A DNA stretch of 64,000 bases from Bizionia saleffrena (GCF_008086175.1 NZ_VSKM01000006.1:1-64000), one strand, 5' to 3'. Positions 17,125 to 27,395 are shown, numbered from the stretch's first letter. Numbers and translations: made by a program. The notes: generated by a model from the letters alone, not told the origin.

Positions 17125-20100
17125 ATGAAAAAGATTTTATTTGTTTTTACTCTATTGGCTTGCACCGCTTTGTTTTCTCAGCAAAAAAAGTTTAATTTAG
17201 ATTGGAATGGCACGACATTGATGACTACGGATGGTTATCGTGTACAAGTACCCGTTTTCACTCCTAAAGAACAGTATAGTTATGACGTTGATGCGGGATT
17301 TAAAATAGTGTCTCAATGGGAAGTAAGTTCTTCAATTAATGAAAACTCGGTTTCTGTAAGTGCTATCAAATACAGTCCTATTTCTATTTCAGAATTAAAG
17401 GGAGTCAATTTAAAAAGTATTCCAGACGCCTTTAAATTTTCAGTTAAAAACTCGACAGGTAGAAATAAAAAGTATGTAATGCTTAATGCTTCGGCGATAG
17501 TAAAATCGCAAACTGGAGGTTATAATAAAGTGACTGCTTTTACTTTGCAATTTAATACGGCTAGTAGAATGGGAGGGGCAAATTTTTCAGCAAATCAAAG
17601 TGTCTCAAATTCCGTTTTAAGGTCGGGGGCTTGGTATAAATTCGCGGTCGATAAAACGGGTGTATTTAAAATATCTAAGAATTTTTTAAATCAAATGGGA
17701 ATCAATACCAATACTATCGATCCTAGACAGATTAAAATATTTGGTAATGGTGGACAAATGATACCTTATAAAAATGATATTAATTATCCTATAGACCCTA
17801 TTGAAAATGCCATAACAATTGTTGGTGAAAGTGACGGTGTATTTCACGATAGCGATTATATTTTGTTTTATGGTGTTGGCCCCACCGGGATAGTAAAGGA
17901 TACGAGAGTGAATACAAATTTAAATCCGTATAGTAATTTAGCGTATTATTATATAAGTATAAGTTCTGGTTTAGGAAAACGTATGCAATCGCTTATCGAG
18001 CCTGTAGGCGCTTCAGATGTAGTGATTACGAGTTTCGATGATTATAAATTTCACGAAGTAGATGAATTTAATCTCGCTTTTGTAGGTCGTCGTTGGTTTG
18101 GAGATAAATTTGATATAGAAACTACTAAAACCTTCAATTTTAACTTTCCTAATTTAGTAACGTCCCAACCTGTTAAAGTAAAGGTGATTGGCGTTTCTAC
18201 GTCTGCAAACACGTCTACTATGACGGTTAAATTGAACGGTACCGATGTTTCGACGATGATATTACCGGGCGTTACCACTCCAAATTATGTTAGTGAAGCT
18301 TCACTTGAAGAGGATGTGAATTCTACTTCCGATGCTGTCGCTATTCAAATAACATATAACAAGGAAGGTAATCCAGGAGCGGTGGGCTATTTAGATTACA
18401 TTGCATTAGAGGCCACTCGCGCTTTAAACTTTACAGGAAGTCAAATGCGTTTTAAAAAGAATGCAACAGCACAAACTACTGGAATTGGGGAATATGTTGT
18501 GTCGAATAGTGCTAATGTAAAAGAAATTTGGGAGGTTACCGATGCTAATAATGTAAGAACAAAACAAAATTTCGGGAACTCTAATATCAATTTTAAATCG
18601 GCTTTAGGAACAGTTAGAGAGTATGTTGCTATTTCAAATTCGGGATTCTACACACCTGTACTAGCTGCTAACTCTTCAGTTCAAAACCAAGATATAAAAG
18701 GACAAATATTTAAAAATAGTCAAGGAGATTTTCAAGATATAGATTATATAATTGTCACGCCAAATGCAAATTATAATCAGGCAGAACGCTTAGCGCAAAT
18801 AAATAGAACTAGAAATAATTTAAATGTAAAAGTAGTTAGTTTAGAAACGATATATTCTGAATTCAGTACAGGAAATAAAGACATTTCAGCCATTAGAAAC
18901 TTGGTGAAATATGTTTACGATAATGCCAGTACACCAGATAAACGACTGAAATATTTGTGTTTGTTTGGAGATAGTTCTTTTGACTATAAAGGAAGGATTG
19001 CCGAAAACACCTATTACGTTCCTTCGTGGCACGCTTATAGTAGTTTTAATTTAATCAATTCTTTTGTAACAGACGATTTTTATGGGATGATGGATCCCGA
19101 TGAAGGAGAGTTATATATAAGTGATAAATTAGATATAGCTATAGGTCGTATGTTAGCCGACTCCCCGCAACGTGCTAAAGAATTAGTAGATAAAGTAGAA
19201 AGCTATTACACAAAAGAGGCGTACGGAAGTTGGAGAAATAATGTCGTCGTAATTTCCGATGATGTTGACGAATCTTACGAATCTAGCTTGCAAGAAACAA
19301 CCGATAATATTGGTGATTTAATTTCAGAAAACAAACCTTTTATAAATGTCGTTAAAATCCATACCGATTCGTATAAACAAGAATCGTCGGTAGGAGGAGA
19401 CCGTTATCCAGAGGTAACCACCGCTATTGCAAATGCTATAGAAAACGGCGCGTTGGTCGTTAATTATTTTGGTCACGGTGGGGAAGATGGATTAGCAAAA
19501 GAAAGAATTTTTGAAAAAACCGATGCTCAAGCATTGCGTAACGAATGCAAATTAAATTGTTTTGTTACCGTAACCTGCGAGTATACACGATTCGATAACC
19601 CGTTGCGCGAAACCGCTGGAGAATTAATTTACTGGAATACCTCTGGAGGTGCCGTGAGTTTAATAACAACGACACGTCAGATTTTTCTAGGTGTTGGAGT
19701 TACTTTTAATGTAAAGTTAGAAGAGTATTTGTTTTCATTTAGTGATTTAGATACCTATGGCGATTATGAATACCCATCGATGGCTGAAGCTCTAAGACTT
19801 ACTAAAAGTGATCCCTCCATTTCTGGCATTGGTCAAAAACACTTAGTTTTTTATATTGGTGATCCGGCCTTAAAATTAGCCTTTCCAGAGCCAAATGTTA
19901 GACTTACAAAAATTAACGATGCTCCTGTGGCTCAAAACACCGAGGTTTTAGAGGCTCTAAGTTATGCGAAATTAGCAGGAGAAGTAACCGATTTAGCAGG
20001 AAACGTACTTACTAATTATAATGGTAAAGTAATCACAACAATTTACGATAAACCTATAGACCGCGAAACACTAGGAAACGATAATACGACGCAAGGTGGA

Positions 20101-21006
20101 CAACTTATAATCTTAAATTATAAAACCTTAGGCGAGGTTATTTTTAGAGGTTTAGCTACAGTTACTAATGGTCAGTTTGAGTTCGATTTTATTGTACCAA
20201 AAGATATAGGTATTCCTGTTGGGTACGGTAAAGTGAGCTTTTATGCGTATCGAGAAACACCATTGTCCGATCAATCGGGTGCAACAACAACCAATTTACA
20301 AATAGGGGGCATTAACGAGAACGCGCCAGAAGATAATATAGGGCCCGTTATAAATTTATATCTCAATGATGAAAACTTTGCTTCCGGCGGAATTACCAAC
20401 GAGTCACCAACATTATTAGTAAAACTTCAAGATGAAAACGGTATAAATACCGCCAGCGGAATTGGGCACGATATCGTGGCTACTATTGATGGCGACGAAG
20501 TCAATCCATTTGTTTTAAATAACTATTATGTTACAGAATTAGACGACTATACGCGCGGAGGATTAAGTTTTCCATTTAGAGATTTAAAACCTGGATTACA
20601 TACGTTAACTTTAAAAGCTTGGGATGTGTATAATAATTCCTCGATTGCCGAAATACAGTTTGTCGTTTACGATCAAGATAATGGTTTAGTAATAGATAGA
20701 GTCTTAAATTATCCTAACCCCTTTGTAAATTATACCGAGTTTTGGTTTAATCATAACAGTTCAGAAATATTAAATATTTCTGTTCAAATTTTTACTATCT
20801 CTGGAAAAATAGTACGAACAATTAATGGTCAAACCTCGGGGGCGGGTTCTAAAATAACGACCTCAACGTCTCGCGATATCGTGTGGGATGGAAGGGACGA
20901 TTTTGGCGATAAAATAGGAAAAGGAACCTATGTTTATAAATTGAAAGTACAATCGACATTAACTAACGATACCGTCGAAAAAATAGAGAAACTTGTAATC
21001 CTCTAA
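17125..21006 (+). CDS. porU: Type IX secretion system sortase PorU
   Basis: The 1293-residue secreted cysteine protease (family C25, gingipain-like) removes the C-terminal signal of T9SS cargo at the cell surface. The signal peptide is at 1-19. The C25 domain spans about 560-950, with His784 in NYFGHGGEDG and Cys818 in TVTCEYTRFD as the catalytic pair. The C-terminal part contains Ig-like and FlgD-like modules (NYPNPFVNYTEFWF, VWDGRDDFGDKIGKGTYVYKL). Expected partners are PorV (next gene), PorQ and PorZ. The size matches flavobacterial PorU. It is probably co-transcribed with porV, 33 bases downstream. Confidence 0.94.
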   Translation: MKKILFVFTLLACTALFSQQKKFNLDWNGTTLMTTDGYRVQVPVFTPKEQYSYDVDAGFKIVSQWEVSSSINENSVSVSAIKYSPISISELKGVNLKSIPDAFKFSVKNSTGRNKKYVMLNASAIVKSQTGGYNKVTAFTLQFNTASRMGGANFSANQSVSNSVLRSGAWYKFAVDKTGVFKISKNFLNQMGINTNTIDPRQIKIFGNGGQMIPYKNDINYPIDPIENAITIVGESDGVFHDSDYILFYGVGPTGIVKDTRVNTNLNPYSNLAYYYISISSGLGKRMQSLIEPVGASDVVITSFDDYKFHEVDEFNLAFVGRRWFGDKFDIETTKTFNFNFPNLVTSQPVKVKVIGVSTSANTSTMTVKLNGTDVSTMILPGVTTPNYVSEASLEEDVNSTSDAVAIQITYNKEGNPGAVGYLDYIALEATRALNFTGSQMRFKKNATAQTTGIGEYVVSNSANVKEIWEVTDANNVRTKQNFGNSNINFKSALGTVREYVAISNSGFYTPVLAANSSVQNQDIKGQIFKNSQGDFQDIDYIIVTPNANYNQAERLAQINRTRNNLNVKVVSLETIYSEFSTGNKDISAIRNLVKYVYDNASTPDKRLKYLCLFGDSSFDYKGRIAENTYYVPSWHAYSSFNLINSFVTDDFYGMMDPDEGELYISDKLDIAIGRMLADSPQRAKELVDKVESYYTKEAYGSWRNNVVVISDDVDESYESSLQETTDNIGDLISENKPFINVVKIHTDSYKQESSVGGDRYPEVTTAIANAIENGALVVNYFGHGGEDGLAKERIFEKTDAQALRNECKLNCFVTVTCEYTRFDNPLRETAGELIYWNTSGGAVSLITTTRQIFLGVGVTFNVKLEEYLFSFSDLDTYGDYEYPSMAEALRLTKSDPSISGIGQKHLVFYIGDPALKLAFPEPNVRLTKINDAPVAQNTEVLEALSYAKLAGEVTDLAGNVLTNYNGKVITTIYDKPIDRETLGNDNTTQGGQLIILNYKTLGEVIFRGLATVTNGQFEFDFIVPKDIGIPVGYGKVSFYAYRETPLSDQSGATTTNLQIGGINENAPEDNIGPVINLYLNDENFASGGITNESPTLLVKLQDENGINTASGIGHDIVATIDGDEVNPFVLNNYYVTELDDYTRGGLSFPFRDLKPGLHTLTLKAWDVYNNSSIAEIQFVVYDQDNGLVIDRVLNYPNPFVNYTEFWFNHNSSEILNISVQIFTISGKIVRTINGQTSGAGSKITTSTSRDIVWDGRDDFGDKIGKGTYVYKLKVQSTLTNDTVEKIEKLVIL

Positions 21007-21039
21007 TAATAAATTATATTTGTCTAATAAAAATTATAT

Positions 21040-22284
21040 ATGAAGAATAAAATAATAGCATTAGTTGCGTTGCTTACTGCCTCTTTTCAATTAAGTGCGC
21101 AGAACTCATTCGAAGTAACACCAAACCCCGATTCACGGGTGATAACTACAGGTATGCCCTTTTTATTAATCGCGCCAGATGCAAGAGCAGCGGCTATGGG
21201 AGATATGGGAGTAGCGACATCTGTAGATGCGTATTCTCAGAAGTGGAATCCCGCTAAATATGTATTCTCGACAGCAAAATCTGGAATTTCTTTAAGTTAT
21301 ACACCGTATTTAAGTAAGTTAGTTAATGATATAGGTGTCGGTTATGTATCTTATTTTAATAGGTTAAACGAACAAAGCGCTTTTGGAGCGAGTTTAACAT
21401 ACTTTAGTTTAGGTGAGATAGAGTTTCGAGAAACTGCAGATCAAGAGGCGTTAGTTCAAAAACCGAACGAACTAGCTTTAGATGTCTCATATACTTTACG
21501 TTTAAGCGATCAATTTGCTATGGCGGTTGCTATGCGTTATTTAAGATCGGATTTAAAATTAAACACTGGAGGAAATGATATTAAACCAGCAAGTACTGTT
21601 GGCGTAGATATTACAGGGTTTTACCAGAGTGAAGAAGAAGCGTATAACGATTTTAACGGGCGCTGGAGAGGTGGTTTTGCCATCCAAAACTTAGGACCAA
21701 AATTTAAATACGACGAAGGTGGTCAAGAAAACTTTCAACCAACAAACTTGCGTTTAGGAGGTGGTTTCGATTTTATATTCGATCAATACAATACATTAGG
21801 TGTTACTGTAGAGGTTTCTAAACTTTTAGTGCCAACACCTCCAGTGTATGGTACACAAACAGAATATGTAGATAATAACAATAATGGTGTTTACGATCCC
21901 GAAAACGGCGATGAGTTTGTAGACAGAGATACCAGTTATATTATAGACGGTAAAGATCCAGATGTTAGTTTTATTTCTGGTGTTTTTCAATCGTTTGGTG
22001 ATGCTCCGGGAGGGGTCAGCGAAGAGTTAAAAGAATTTACTTATGCCTTAGGAGCAGAGTATATGTACCAAGATGCGTTTGCGTTTAGATTGGGTTATTT
22101 TAATGAAAACGAAAGTAAAGGAGCGCGTAAGTTTTTTGCATTGGGAGCAGGGTTTAAGTACAATGTTATTAATGTAGATTTATCATACTTATTTTCGGCG
22201 TCTAAAGTGCCAAGTCCGTTAGAAAGCACATTGCGATTCTCTCTAACATTTAATTTAGGAGAAGGTTCATATACCGAGTATTAA
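21040..22284 (+). CDS. porV: T9SS outer-membrane protein PorV (LptO)
   Basis: The 414-residue FadL-type outer-membrane beta barrel has a signal peptide at 1-21 (MKNKIIALVALLTASFQLSA). PorV shuttles cargo from the SprA translocon to the attachment complex with PorU. Family blocks include TTGMPFLLIAPDARAAAMGD and SQKWNPAKYVF. A calcium-binding-like loop DNNNNGVYDPENGDEF (about 280) is an extracellular insertion resembling thrombospondin type 3 repeats. The protein ends on an aromatic residue (Tyr), as is usual for barrels. It lies directly behind porU. Confidence 0.93.
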   Translation: MKNKIIALVALLTASFQLSAQNSFEVTPNPDSRVITTGMPFLLIAPDARAAAMGDMGVATSVDAYSQKWNPAKYVFSTAKSGISLSYTPYLSKLVNDIGVGYVSYFNRLNEQSAFGASLTYFSLGEIEFRETADQEALVQKPNELALDVSYTLRLSDQFAMAVAMRYLRSDLKLNTGGNDIKPASTVGVDITGFYQSEEEAYNDFNGRWRGGFAIQNLGPKFKYDEGGQENFQPTNLRLGGGFDFIFDQYNTLGVTVEVSKLLVPTPPVYGTQTEYVDNNNNGVYDPENGDEFVDRDTSYIIDGKDPDVSFISGVFQSFGDAPGGVSEELKEFTYALGAEYMYQDAFAFRLGYFNENESKGARKFFALGAGFKYNVINVDLSYLFSASKVPSPLESTLRFSLTFNLGEGSYTEY

Positions 22285-22305
22285 GAAAAAATCGTTAAAA
22301 CAGAA

Positions 22306-22337
22306 AAAAACTATTGTGTAAAAGCAATAGTTTTTTT
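22306..22337 (+). terminator. Terminator after porU-porV
   Basis: A 9-bp stem (AAACTATTG / CAATAGTTT) with an eight-base loop ends in a seven-T run and closes the porU-porV unit. Confidence 0.85.
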
Positions 22338-22375
22338 GTCTAACACCACTTTTTATAATAGCAATAAGATAAGTT

Positions 22376-22858
22376 ATGAAAGAATTAAAAATAGAAACCA
22401 CATTATACGTCTACGATGCGTTAAGCGAACTAGATAAAGAGGTGCAGGATTTAATGGAGCAGGCCGTTGAAGCAAGAGACAAAGCGTATGCGCCGTACTC
22501 TAAGTTTTATGTTGGTGCCGCTTTATTGTTAGATAATGGCGAAGTAATAACGGGTAGCAATCAAGAAAATGCGTCGTACCCTTCGGGCTTATGTGCAGAG
22601 CGAACCGCTATTTATTATGCGGGCGCAAAATATCCTAAGGCTCAGATTGTAAGAATGGCAGTTACCGCAGCGTCACAAATTAATAAAACAACAGCCCCAA
22701 TCCCACCATGTGGTGCTTGTAGACAGGCTATTGCGGAGTACGAAGTAAAACAAGAAGTGCCAATAAAAATTTATTTTATGGGTGAAACAGGTGCTGTTGC
22801 AGTCTCTAATTCTCTAGCAAATTTATTGCCTTTGCTTTTCGATAAAGCCGCTCTATAA
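22376..22858 (+). CDS. cdd: Cytidine deaminase
   Basis: The 160-residue Zn enzyme deaminates (deoxy)cytidine to (deoxy)uridine in pyrimidine salvage. The Zn site is Cys73 with catalytic Glu75 (LCAERTA) and Cys112/Cys115 (PPCGACRQ), the three-Cys arrangement of the small tetrameric class. An N-terminal extension of about 25 residues makes it longer than the 130-residue minimal enzyme. porV-cdd-pdhA order is seen in other Flavobacteriaceae, but no functional link is evident. Confidence 0.93.
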   Translation: MKELKIETTLYVYDALSELDKEVQDLMEQAVEARDKAYAPYSKFYVGAALLLDNGEVITGSNQENASYPSGLCAERTAIYYAGAKYPKAQIVRMAVTAASQINKTTAPIPPCGACRQAIAEYEVKQEVPIKIYFMGETGAVAVSNSLANLLPLLFDKAAL

Positions 22859-22910
22859 CGATTTCGTAACATTTTCCGTTTTACAGTTTTTTCATTAGTG
22901 ACTAATGTAT

Positions 22911-22918
22911 TACTTTTG
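22911..22918 (+). promoter_or_regulatory. -7 element for pdhA
   Basis: TACTTTTG matches TAnnTTTG 31 bases upstream of the pdhA start. The -33 region is T-rich without a clear TTG. Confidence 0.55.
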
Positions 22919-22948
22919 CTATTCGTTTATTAAAAATAACGTTTCCAA

Positions 22949-23950
22949 ATGCAAAAAATAACAAAAGAAGTTTACCTTAAATGGTATGAAGATATGTATT
23001 TCTGGAGAAAGTTTGAAGACAAACTAGCTGCGGTCTACATACAACAAAAAGTAAGAGGATTTCTTCACTTATATAATGGTCAAGAAGCAGTGCTAGCAGG
23101 AGCGCTACATGCTATGGATTTATCGAAAGATAGAATGATTACTGCCTACCGTAACCACGTTCAACCTATTGGTATGGGTGTAGACCCTAAACGTGTTATG
23201 GCAGAATTGTACGGAAAAGCAACAGGAACATCTCAAGGCTTGGGAGGTTCTATGCATATTTTTTCTAAAGAACACCGTTTTTATGGTGGACACGGTATTG
23301 TTGGTGGTCAAATTCCTTTAGGAGCAGGTATTGCTTTTGGAGATAAATACCACGATAGAGATGCCGTTACACTTTGTTGTTTTGGAGATGGCGCAGCACG
23401 TCAGGGATCACTACATGAAACATTCAACTTGGCAATGTTATGGAAGTTACCTGTTGTTTTCGTTTGCGAAAATAATGGTTATGCGATGGGAACATCTGTA
23501 GAACGTACCGCTAACCATACCGATATTTGGAAATTAGGATTAGGTTACGAGATGCCTTGTGGACCAGTAGATGGAATGAATCCTGTAAAAGTAGCCGAAG
23601 CATTCGACGAAGCTATTGCAAGAGCACGTCGTGGTGACGGACCAACATTTTTAGAGCTTAAAACCTATAGATTTAGAGGACACTCTATGAGTGATGCACA
23701 ACATTATAGAACTAAAGACGAAGTAGCAGAGTACAAGAAAATAGACCCTATTACGCAAGTAAAAGATAGTATTCTAGAAAACGAATATGCTACAAAAGAG
23801 GATCTTAAAGCCATAGACAAACGTGTTAAAGAGTTGGTTAATGAATGTGAGAAATTCGCTGACGAATCAGTATACCCTGAGAAAAACGTAATGTACGACG
23901 CTGTTTACGAACAAAAAGATTATCCGTTTATAGAGCATAAAATAAAATAA
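22949..23950 (+). CDS. pdhA: Pyruvate dehydrogenase E1 component, alpha subunit
   Basis: The 333-residue subunit is a thiamine-diphosphate-dependent decarboxylase that, with E1-beta, converts pyruvate to acetyl groups on E2. The ThDP motif runs from GDG (146-148) to NN (175-176), in GDGAARQGSLHE and VFVCENNGYAMGTS. The phosphorylation-loop region has YRFRGHSMSDAQHYR. It sits 3 bases before the E2 gene. The E1-beta and E3 genes are not in the window, which matches the split arrangement common in Bacteroidota. Confidence 0.95.
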   Translation: MQKITKEVYLKWYEDMYFWRKFEDKLAAVYIQQKVRGFLHLYNGQEAVLAGALHAMDLSKDRMITAYRNHVQPIGMGVDPKRVMAELYGKATGTSQGLGGSMHIFSKEHRFYGGHGIVGGQIPLGAGIAFGDKYHDRDAVTLCCFGDGAARQGSLHETFNLAMLWKLPVVFVCENNGYAMGTSVERTANHTDIWKLGLGYEMPCGPVDGMNPVKVAEAFDEAIARARRGDGPTFLELKTYRFRGHSMSDAQHYRTKDEVAEYKKIDPITQVKDSILENEYATKEDLKAIDKRVKELVNECEKFADESVYPEKNVMYDAVYEQKDYPFIEHKIK

Positions 23951-23953
23951 GCT

Positions 23954-25615
23954 ATGGCAGAAGTAATAAATATGCCGCGTTTAAGCGACACGATGGAAGA
24001 AGGAACAGTTGCTAGCTGGTTAAAAAAAGTGGGTGACAAAATTGAGGAAGGAGATATTTTAGCCGAAATTGAAACCGATAAAGCAACGATGGAATTCGAG
24101 TCTTTTCACGAAGGGACGTTACTTCATATTGGTGTTCAAGAAGGAGAAACAACCAAAGTAGATAAGCTTTTGGCAATTATTGGTGAAGAAGGTGAAGATA
24201 TTTCTGCGTTATTAGATGCAGGCGAAAGTACTTTGGAAGATAAAAAAGAAAAATCTGAAAGCTCTCAAGATGAAACTGAAGATACATCATCTGAAGATAA
24301 TATAAAAGACGCATCAAAAACTGCTGAAACTAACGAAATTCCTGAAGGTGTTACCGTGGTAACAATGCCTCGCTTAAGCGATACGATGGAAGAAGGTACT
24401 GTGGCGACGTGGTTAAAGCACGTGGGAGATACCGTTGAAGAAGGAGATATTCTTGCCGAAATCGAAACAGATAAAGCAACAATGGAATTTGAATCTTTCC
24501 AATCGGGTATATTATTATACGTCGGTCTAGAAGAAGGAGATTCTGCTAAAGTAGATGCCTTATTAGCTATTATTGGCCCAGAAGGAACAGATGTTTCCGG
24601 AATTGCTAAAAACTATAATAGTGGAGGTGAGTCTGCTAAAGCTGAAAAGCCAGTAGAAAAAGAAGCGCCTAAAAATGAGGGAAAAACAGCAACGGTTGCA
24701 ACGCCAAAAGCACAAGACAAAAAAACCGAAGCGCAACCGGTACCAAAAACAAATAATTCTGGACGTATATTTATTTCCCCTTTAGCCAAAAAAATGGCCG
24801 AAGAAAAAGGAATCGATATTAATGAAGTTCAAGGTTCTGGAGAAAACGGTCGTGTTGTAAAACGCGATATAGAAAGCTTTACTAGTTCGGTAGCATCGTC
24901 TGCTTCTGCAGCGAAGTTTGTACCAACTGGCCAGGAAGATTTCGACGAGAAACCAAACTCGCAAATGCGAAAAGTAATAGCGAAACGTTTAGCAGAGTCT
25001 AAATTTACAGCACCACATTATTATTTAAATGTGGAGTTCGATATGGAGAACGCTATGGCTTTTAGAGCACAATACAATTCGTTACCAGATACAAAAATAT
25101 CTTACAACGATATGATTGTTAAGGCGTGTGCTTTAGCATTACGTCAGCATCCACAAGTAAATTCTCAGTGGTTTGCAGATAAAATGAAGTTAAACAATCA
25201 CGTACATATTGGCGTCGCGGTAGCTGTCGAAGATGGTTTAGTCGTGCCGGTTGTAAAATTTGCAAACGAGCAATCGTTACCTCAAATTAATGCAGCGGTA
25301 AAAGATTTTGCTGGTCGTTCACGAAGTAAGAAGTTAACACCTCAAGAAATGGAAGGAAGTACCTTTACTGTTTCTAACTTAGGAATGTTTGGCATTGAAA
25401 GTTTTACATCCATTATCAATCAGCCTAACTCTGCCATTTTATCTGTGGGAGCCATTCTTGAAAAGCCAGTAGTTAAAAACGGACAAGTAGTAGCTGGAAA
25501 TACAATGAAATTATGCTTGGCTTGCGATCACCGAACAGTTGATGGTGCAACGGGAGCTCAGTTTTTACAAACATTAAAAGGATATATTGAAAATCCAGTA
25601 ACGATGTTAGTATAA
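23954..25615 (+). CDS. Pyruvate dehydrogenase E2, dihydrolipoamide acetyltransferase
   Basis: The 553-residue core protein of the PDH complex transfers the acetyl group from lipoamide to CoA. Two N-terminal lipoyl domains carry ETDKATMEFESF, with lipoyl-lysines at 43 and 174. They are joined by Glu/Lys/Ser-rich hinges. A peripheral-subunit-binding domain follows (about 273-310; ISPLAKKMAEEKGIDI), then the catalytic domain with DHRTVDGATGA, where His526 is the active-site residue. The two lipoyl domains are near copies, suggesting internal duplication. It is coupled with pdhA. Confidence 0.95.
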   Translation: MAEVINMPRLSDTMEEGTVASWLKKVGDKIEEGDILAEIETDKATMEFESFHEGTLLHIGVQEGETTKVDKLLAIIGEEGEDISALLDAGESTLEDKKEKSESSQDETEDTSSEDNIKDASKTAETNEIPEGVTVVTMPRLSDTMEEGTVATWLKHVGDTVEEGDILAEIETDKATMEFESFQSGILLYVGLEEGDSAKVDALLAIIGPEGTDVSGIAKNYNSGGESAKAEKPVEKEAPKNEGKTATVATPKAQDKKTEAQPVPKTNNSGRIFISPLAKKMAEEKGIDINEVQGSGENGRVVKRDIESFTSSVASSASAAKFVPTGQEDFDEKPNSQMRKVIAKRLAESKFTAPHYYLNVEFDMENAMAFRAQYNSLPDTKISYNDMIVKACALALRQHPQVNSQWFADKMKLNNHVHIGVAVAVEDGLVVPVVKFANEQSLPQINAAVKDFAGRSRSKKLTPQEMEGSTFTVSNLGMFGIESFTSIINQPNSAILSVGAILEKPVVKNGQVVAGNTMKLCLACDHRTVDGATGAQFLQTLKGYIENPVTMLV

Positions 25616-25637
25616 TTTACAAATCATACTATAATTA

Positions 25638-25672
25638 ATCCTGTATCAATTTTTTTGATACAGGATTTTTTT
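25638..25672 (+). terminator. Terminator after pdhA-E2
   Basis: An 11-bp perfect stem (ATCCTGTATCA / TGATACAGGAT) with a T-rich loop, followed by seven T. Confidence 0.9.
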
Positions 25673-25717
25673 ATCTTTAAACTTTAATAAATTCAATTAC
25701 CAAACAAACCAATAATT

Positions 25718-26677
25718 ATGAGAAAACTACTAGTATTATTTTTAATTCCCTTTTTATTTATTAGTGTATCTGCTTGTAAATCATCAGGGGTTACCACTGA
25801 AAAAAAATACACAGTTACAGCAGATGAGGTTAAAGCAATGGTTTCTTTTTTAGCTTCAGATGAATTAAAAGGAAGAGATACCGGTAGTGAAGGTATAAAT
25901 ACAGCGGCGACTTATATAGCTAATGAATTTAAAGCTTTAGGTATAAAACCTTATTTTGAGGAGTATCGCGATACTTTTAAAATGGAAGGTGTCGATGCTT
26001 TTAATGTGGTAGGGTATATTGAAGGAAACGATGCCACTTTAAAAGATGAATTTATTATTATCGGTGCACACTACGACCATATTGGAGAAATTGCAGCTGT
26101 AGAAGGAGATGTCATTGCAAACGGTGCTAACGATAATGCCGCAGGTACGAGTGCTGTTATGACTTTAGCTAAATATTTTTCCACTAAGAAAACAAAACGT
26201 AGCTTATTATTTGTGGCGTTTACCGCAGAAGAAAAAGGCTTGTTAGGGTCTAAACACCTAGCCAATACATTAAAAGAAAATAATTTTAATTTGTATGCGA
26301 TGTTTAACTTAGAAATGATAGGTGTACCATTAATTAATACAGAGCATCAAGCGTTTCTTACAGGATACGACCGTTCAAATTTAGCCGAAGTAATGAATAC
26401 GTATGCGGGTCAGGAATTGATTGGCTCTTCGGAGGTTGCTAAAAAATACGGTTTATTTAAGCGCTCAGATAACTATCCGTTTTTTAAAGTGTTTAATGTT
26501 CCTGCACACACGGTGTCGTCATGCGATTTAACCAACTTTGATTTTTACCACCACGTACACGACGAAATCGATAAACTCGATTATACATTTATGGCTAATT
26601 TAATAAATGCCTTAGGGCCAGTTATAGAAAAAACGGCGAATGCCTCAACAAACGAAATACAGTTATATGGAAACTAA
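25718..26677 (+). CDS. M28 family zinc peptidase, lipoprotein
   Basis: The 319-residue protein has a lipoprotein signal (SVSAC, lipidated Cys20), so it is exported to the envelope. The catalytic domain is of the M28 aminopeptidase type: IIGAHYDHIG (Zn ligand His near 117), NGANDNAAGTSAVM (Zn-bridging Asp), FVAFTAEEKGLLGS (catalytic Glu pair) and a late HTVSSCDLTNFDFYHH. It probably removes amino-terminal residues from peptides in the periplasm or at the surface. Its end overlaps the SDR gene by 11 bases. Confidence 0.9.
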   Translation: MRKLLVLFLIPFLFISVSACKSSGVTTEKKYTVTADEVKAMVSFLASDELKGRDTGSEGINTAATYIANEFKALGIKPYFEEYRDTFKMEGVDAFNVVGYIEGNDATLKDEFIIIGAHYDHIGEIAAVEGDVIANGANDNAAGTSAVMTLAKYFSTKKTKRSLLFVAFTAEEKGLLGSKHLANTLKENNFNLYAMFNLEMIGVPLINTEHQAFLTGYDRSNLAEVMNTYAGQELIGSSEVAKKYGLFKRSDNYPFFKVFNVPAHTVSSCDLTNFDFYHHVHDEIDKLDYTFMANLINALGPVIEKTANASTNEIQLYGN

Positions 26678-27353
26678 AAATATAATTATTACGGGAACTA
26701 GTCGGGGTATTGGTTTCGAATTGGTGCAATTATTAGCGCGTCAAGGCCACAATGTATTGGCATTGTCTAGAAATAATGAGCCTATAAGTAATCTTAATTT
26801 TAAGACTCTTAATGCTTTTGCGTTCGATTTATCCAAGCCTGAAGATTATGAGAAAGTGACACACTTTATAGAAACAGAATGGAAGCACGTTGATATTTTA
26901 ATTAATAACGCGGGTGCTTTAATTAATAAGCCTTTTATGGAAACAACTAGGGAGGAATTTGAAGCCGTTTATAAAACAAATGTTTTTGGAGTTGCCGAAA
27001 TGACACGTACCGTTTTACCGTTTATGAAAAAGGATTCTCACGTTGTTACTATCAGTTCAATGGGCGGTATTCAAGGGAGTGTAAAATTCCCGGGGTTATC
27101 TGCTTATAGTTCTAGTAAAGGCGCTGTTATAACGCTTACCGAGCTTTTAGCGGAAGAATTTAAAGCAACAGGGCCAAGCTTTAACGTGTTGGCTTTGGGC
27201 GCAGTAAAAACCGAAATGTTAGCAGAGGCTTTTCCGGGGTTAGAGGTGCCCACTTCAGCGTTGCATATGGCCGAATATATCGCACAGTTTTCATTAACCG
27301 CGCAAAAATTTTACAACGGTAAAGTGTTGCAAGTTTCTAACTCTACACCTTAG
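26667..27353 (+). CDS. Short-chain dehydrogenase/reductase (SDR)
   Basis: The 228-residue classical SDR is a cytosolic NAD(P)-dependent oxidoreductase. The cofactor motif TGTSRGIG is at 9-16, NNAG at about 82-85, and the active-site Ser in ISSMGG precedes the YxxxK motif with Tyr147 (YSSSK). The chosen start at 26667 (METKNIIITG) gives the usual SDR N-terminus. It overlaps the 3' end of the M28 peptidase gene by 11 bases, so translation is probably coupled. The substrate cannot be inferred. Confidence 0.88.
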   Translation: METKNIIITGTSRGIGFELVQLLARQGHNVLALSRNNEPISNLNFKTLNAFAFDLSKPEDYEKVTHFIETEWKHVDILINNAGALINKPFMETTREEFEAVYKTNVFGVAEMTRTVLPFMKKDSHVVTISSMGGIQGSVKFPGLSAYSSSKGAVITLTELLAEEFKATGPSFNVLALGAVKTEMLAEAFPGLEVPTSALHMAEYIAQFSLTAQKFYNGKVLQVSNSTP

Positions 27354-27395
27354 GTTTAAGGCAGCTTGCAATGCAGCATTCAACATAAATAAAAT

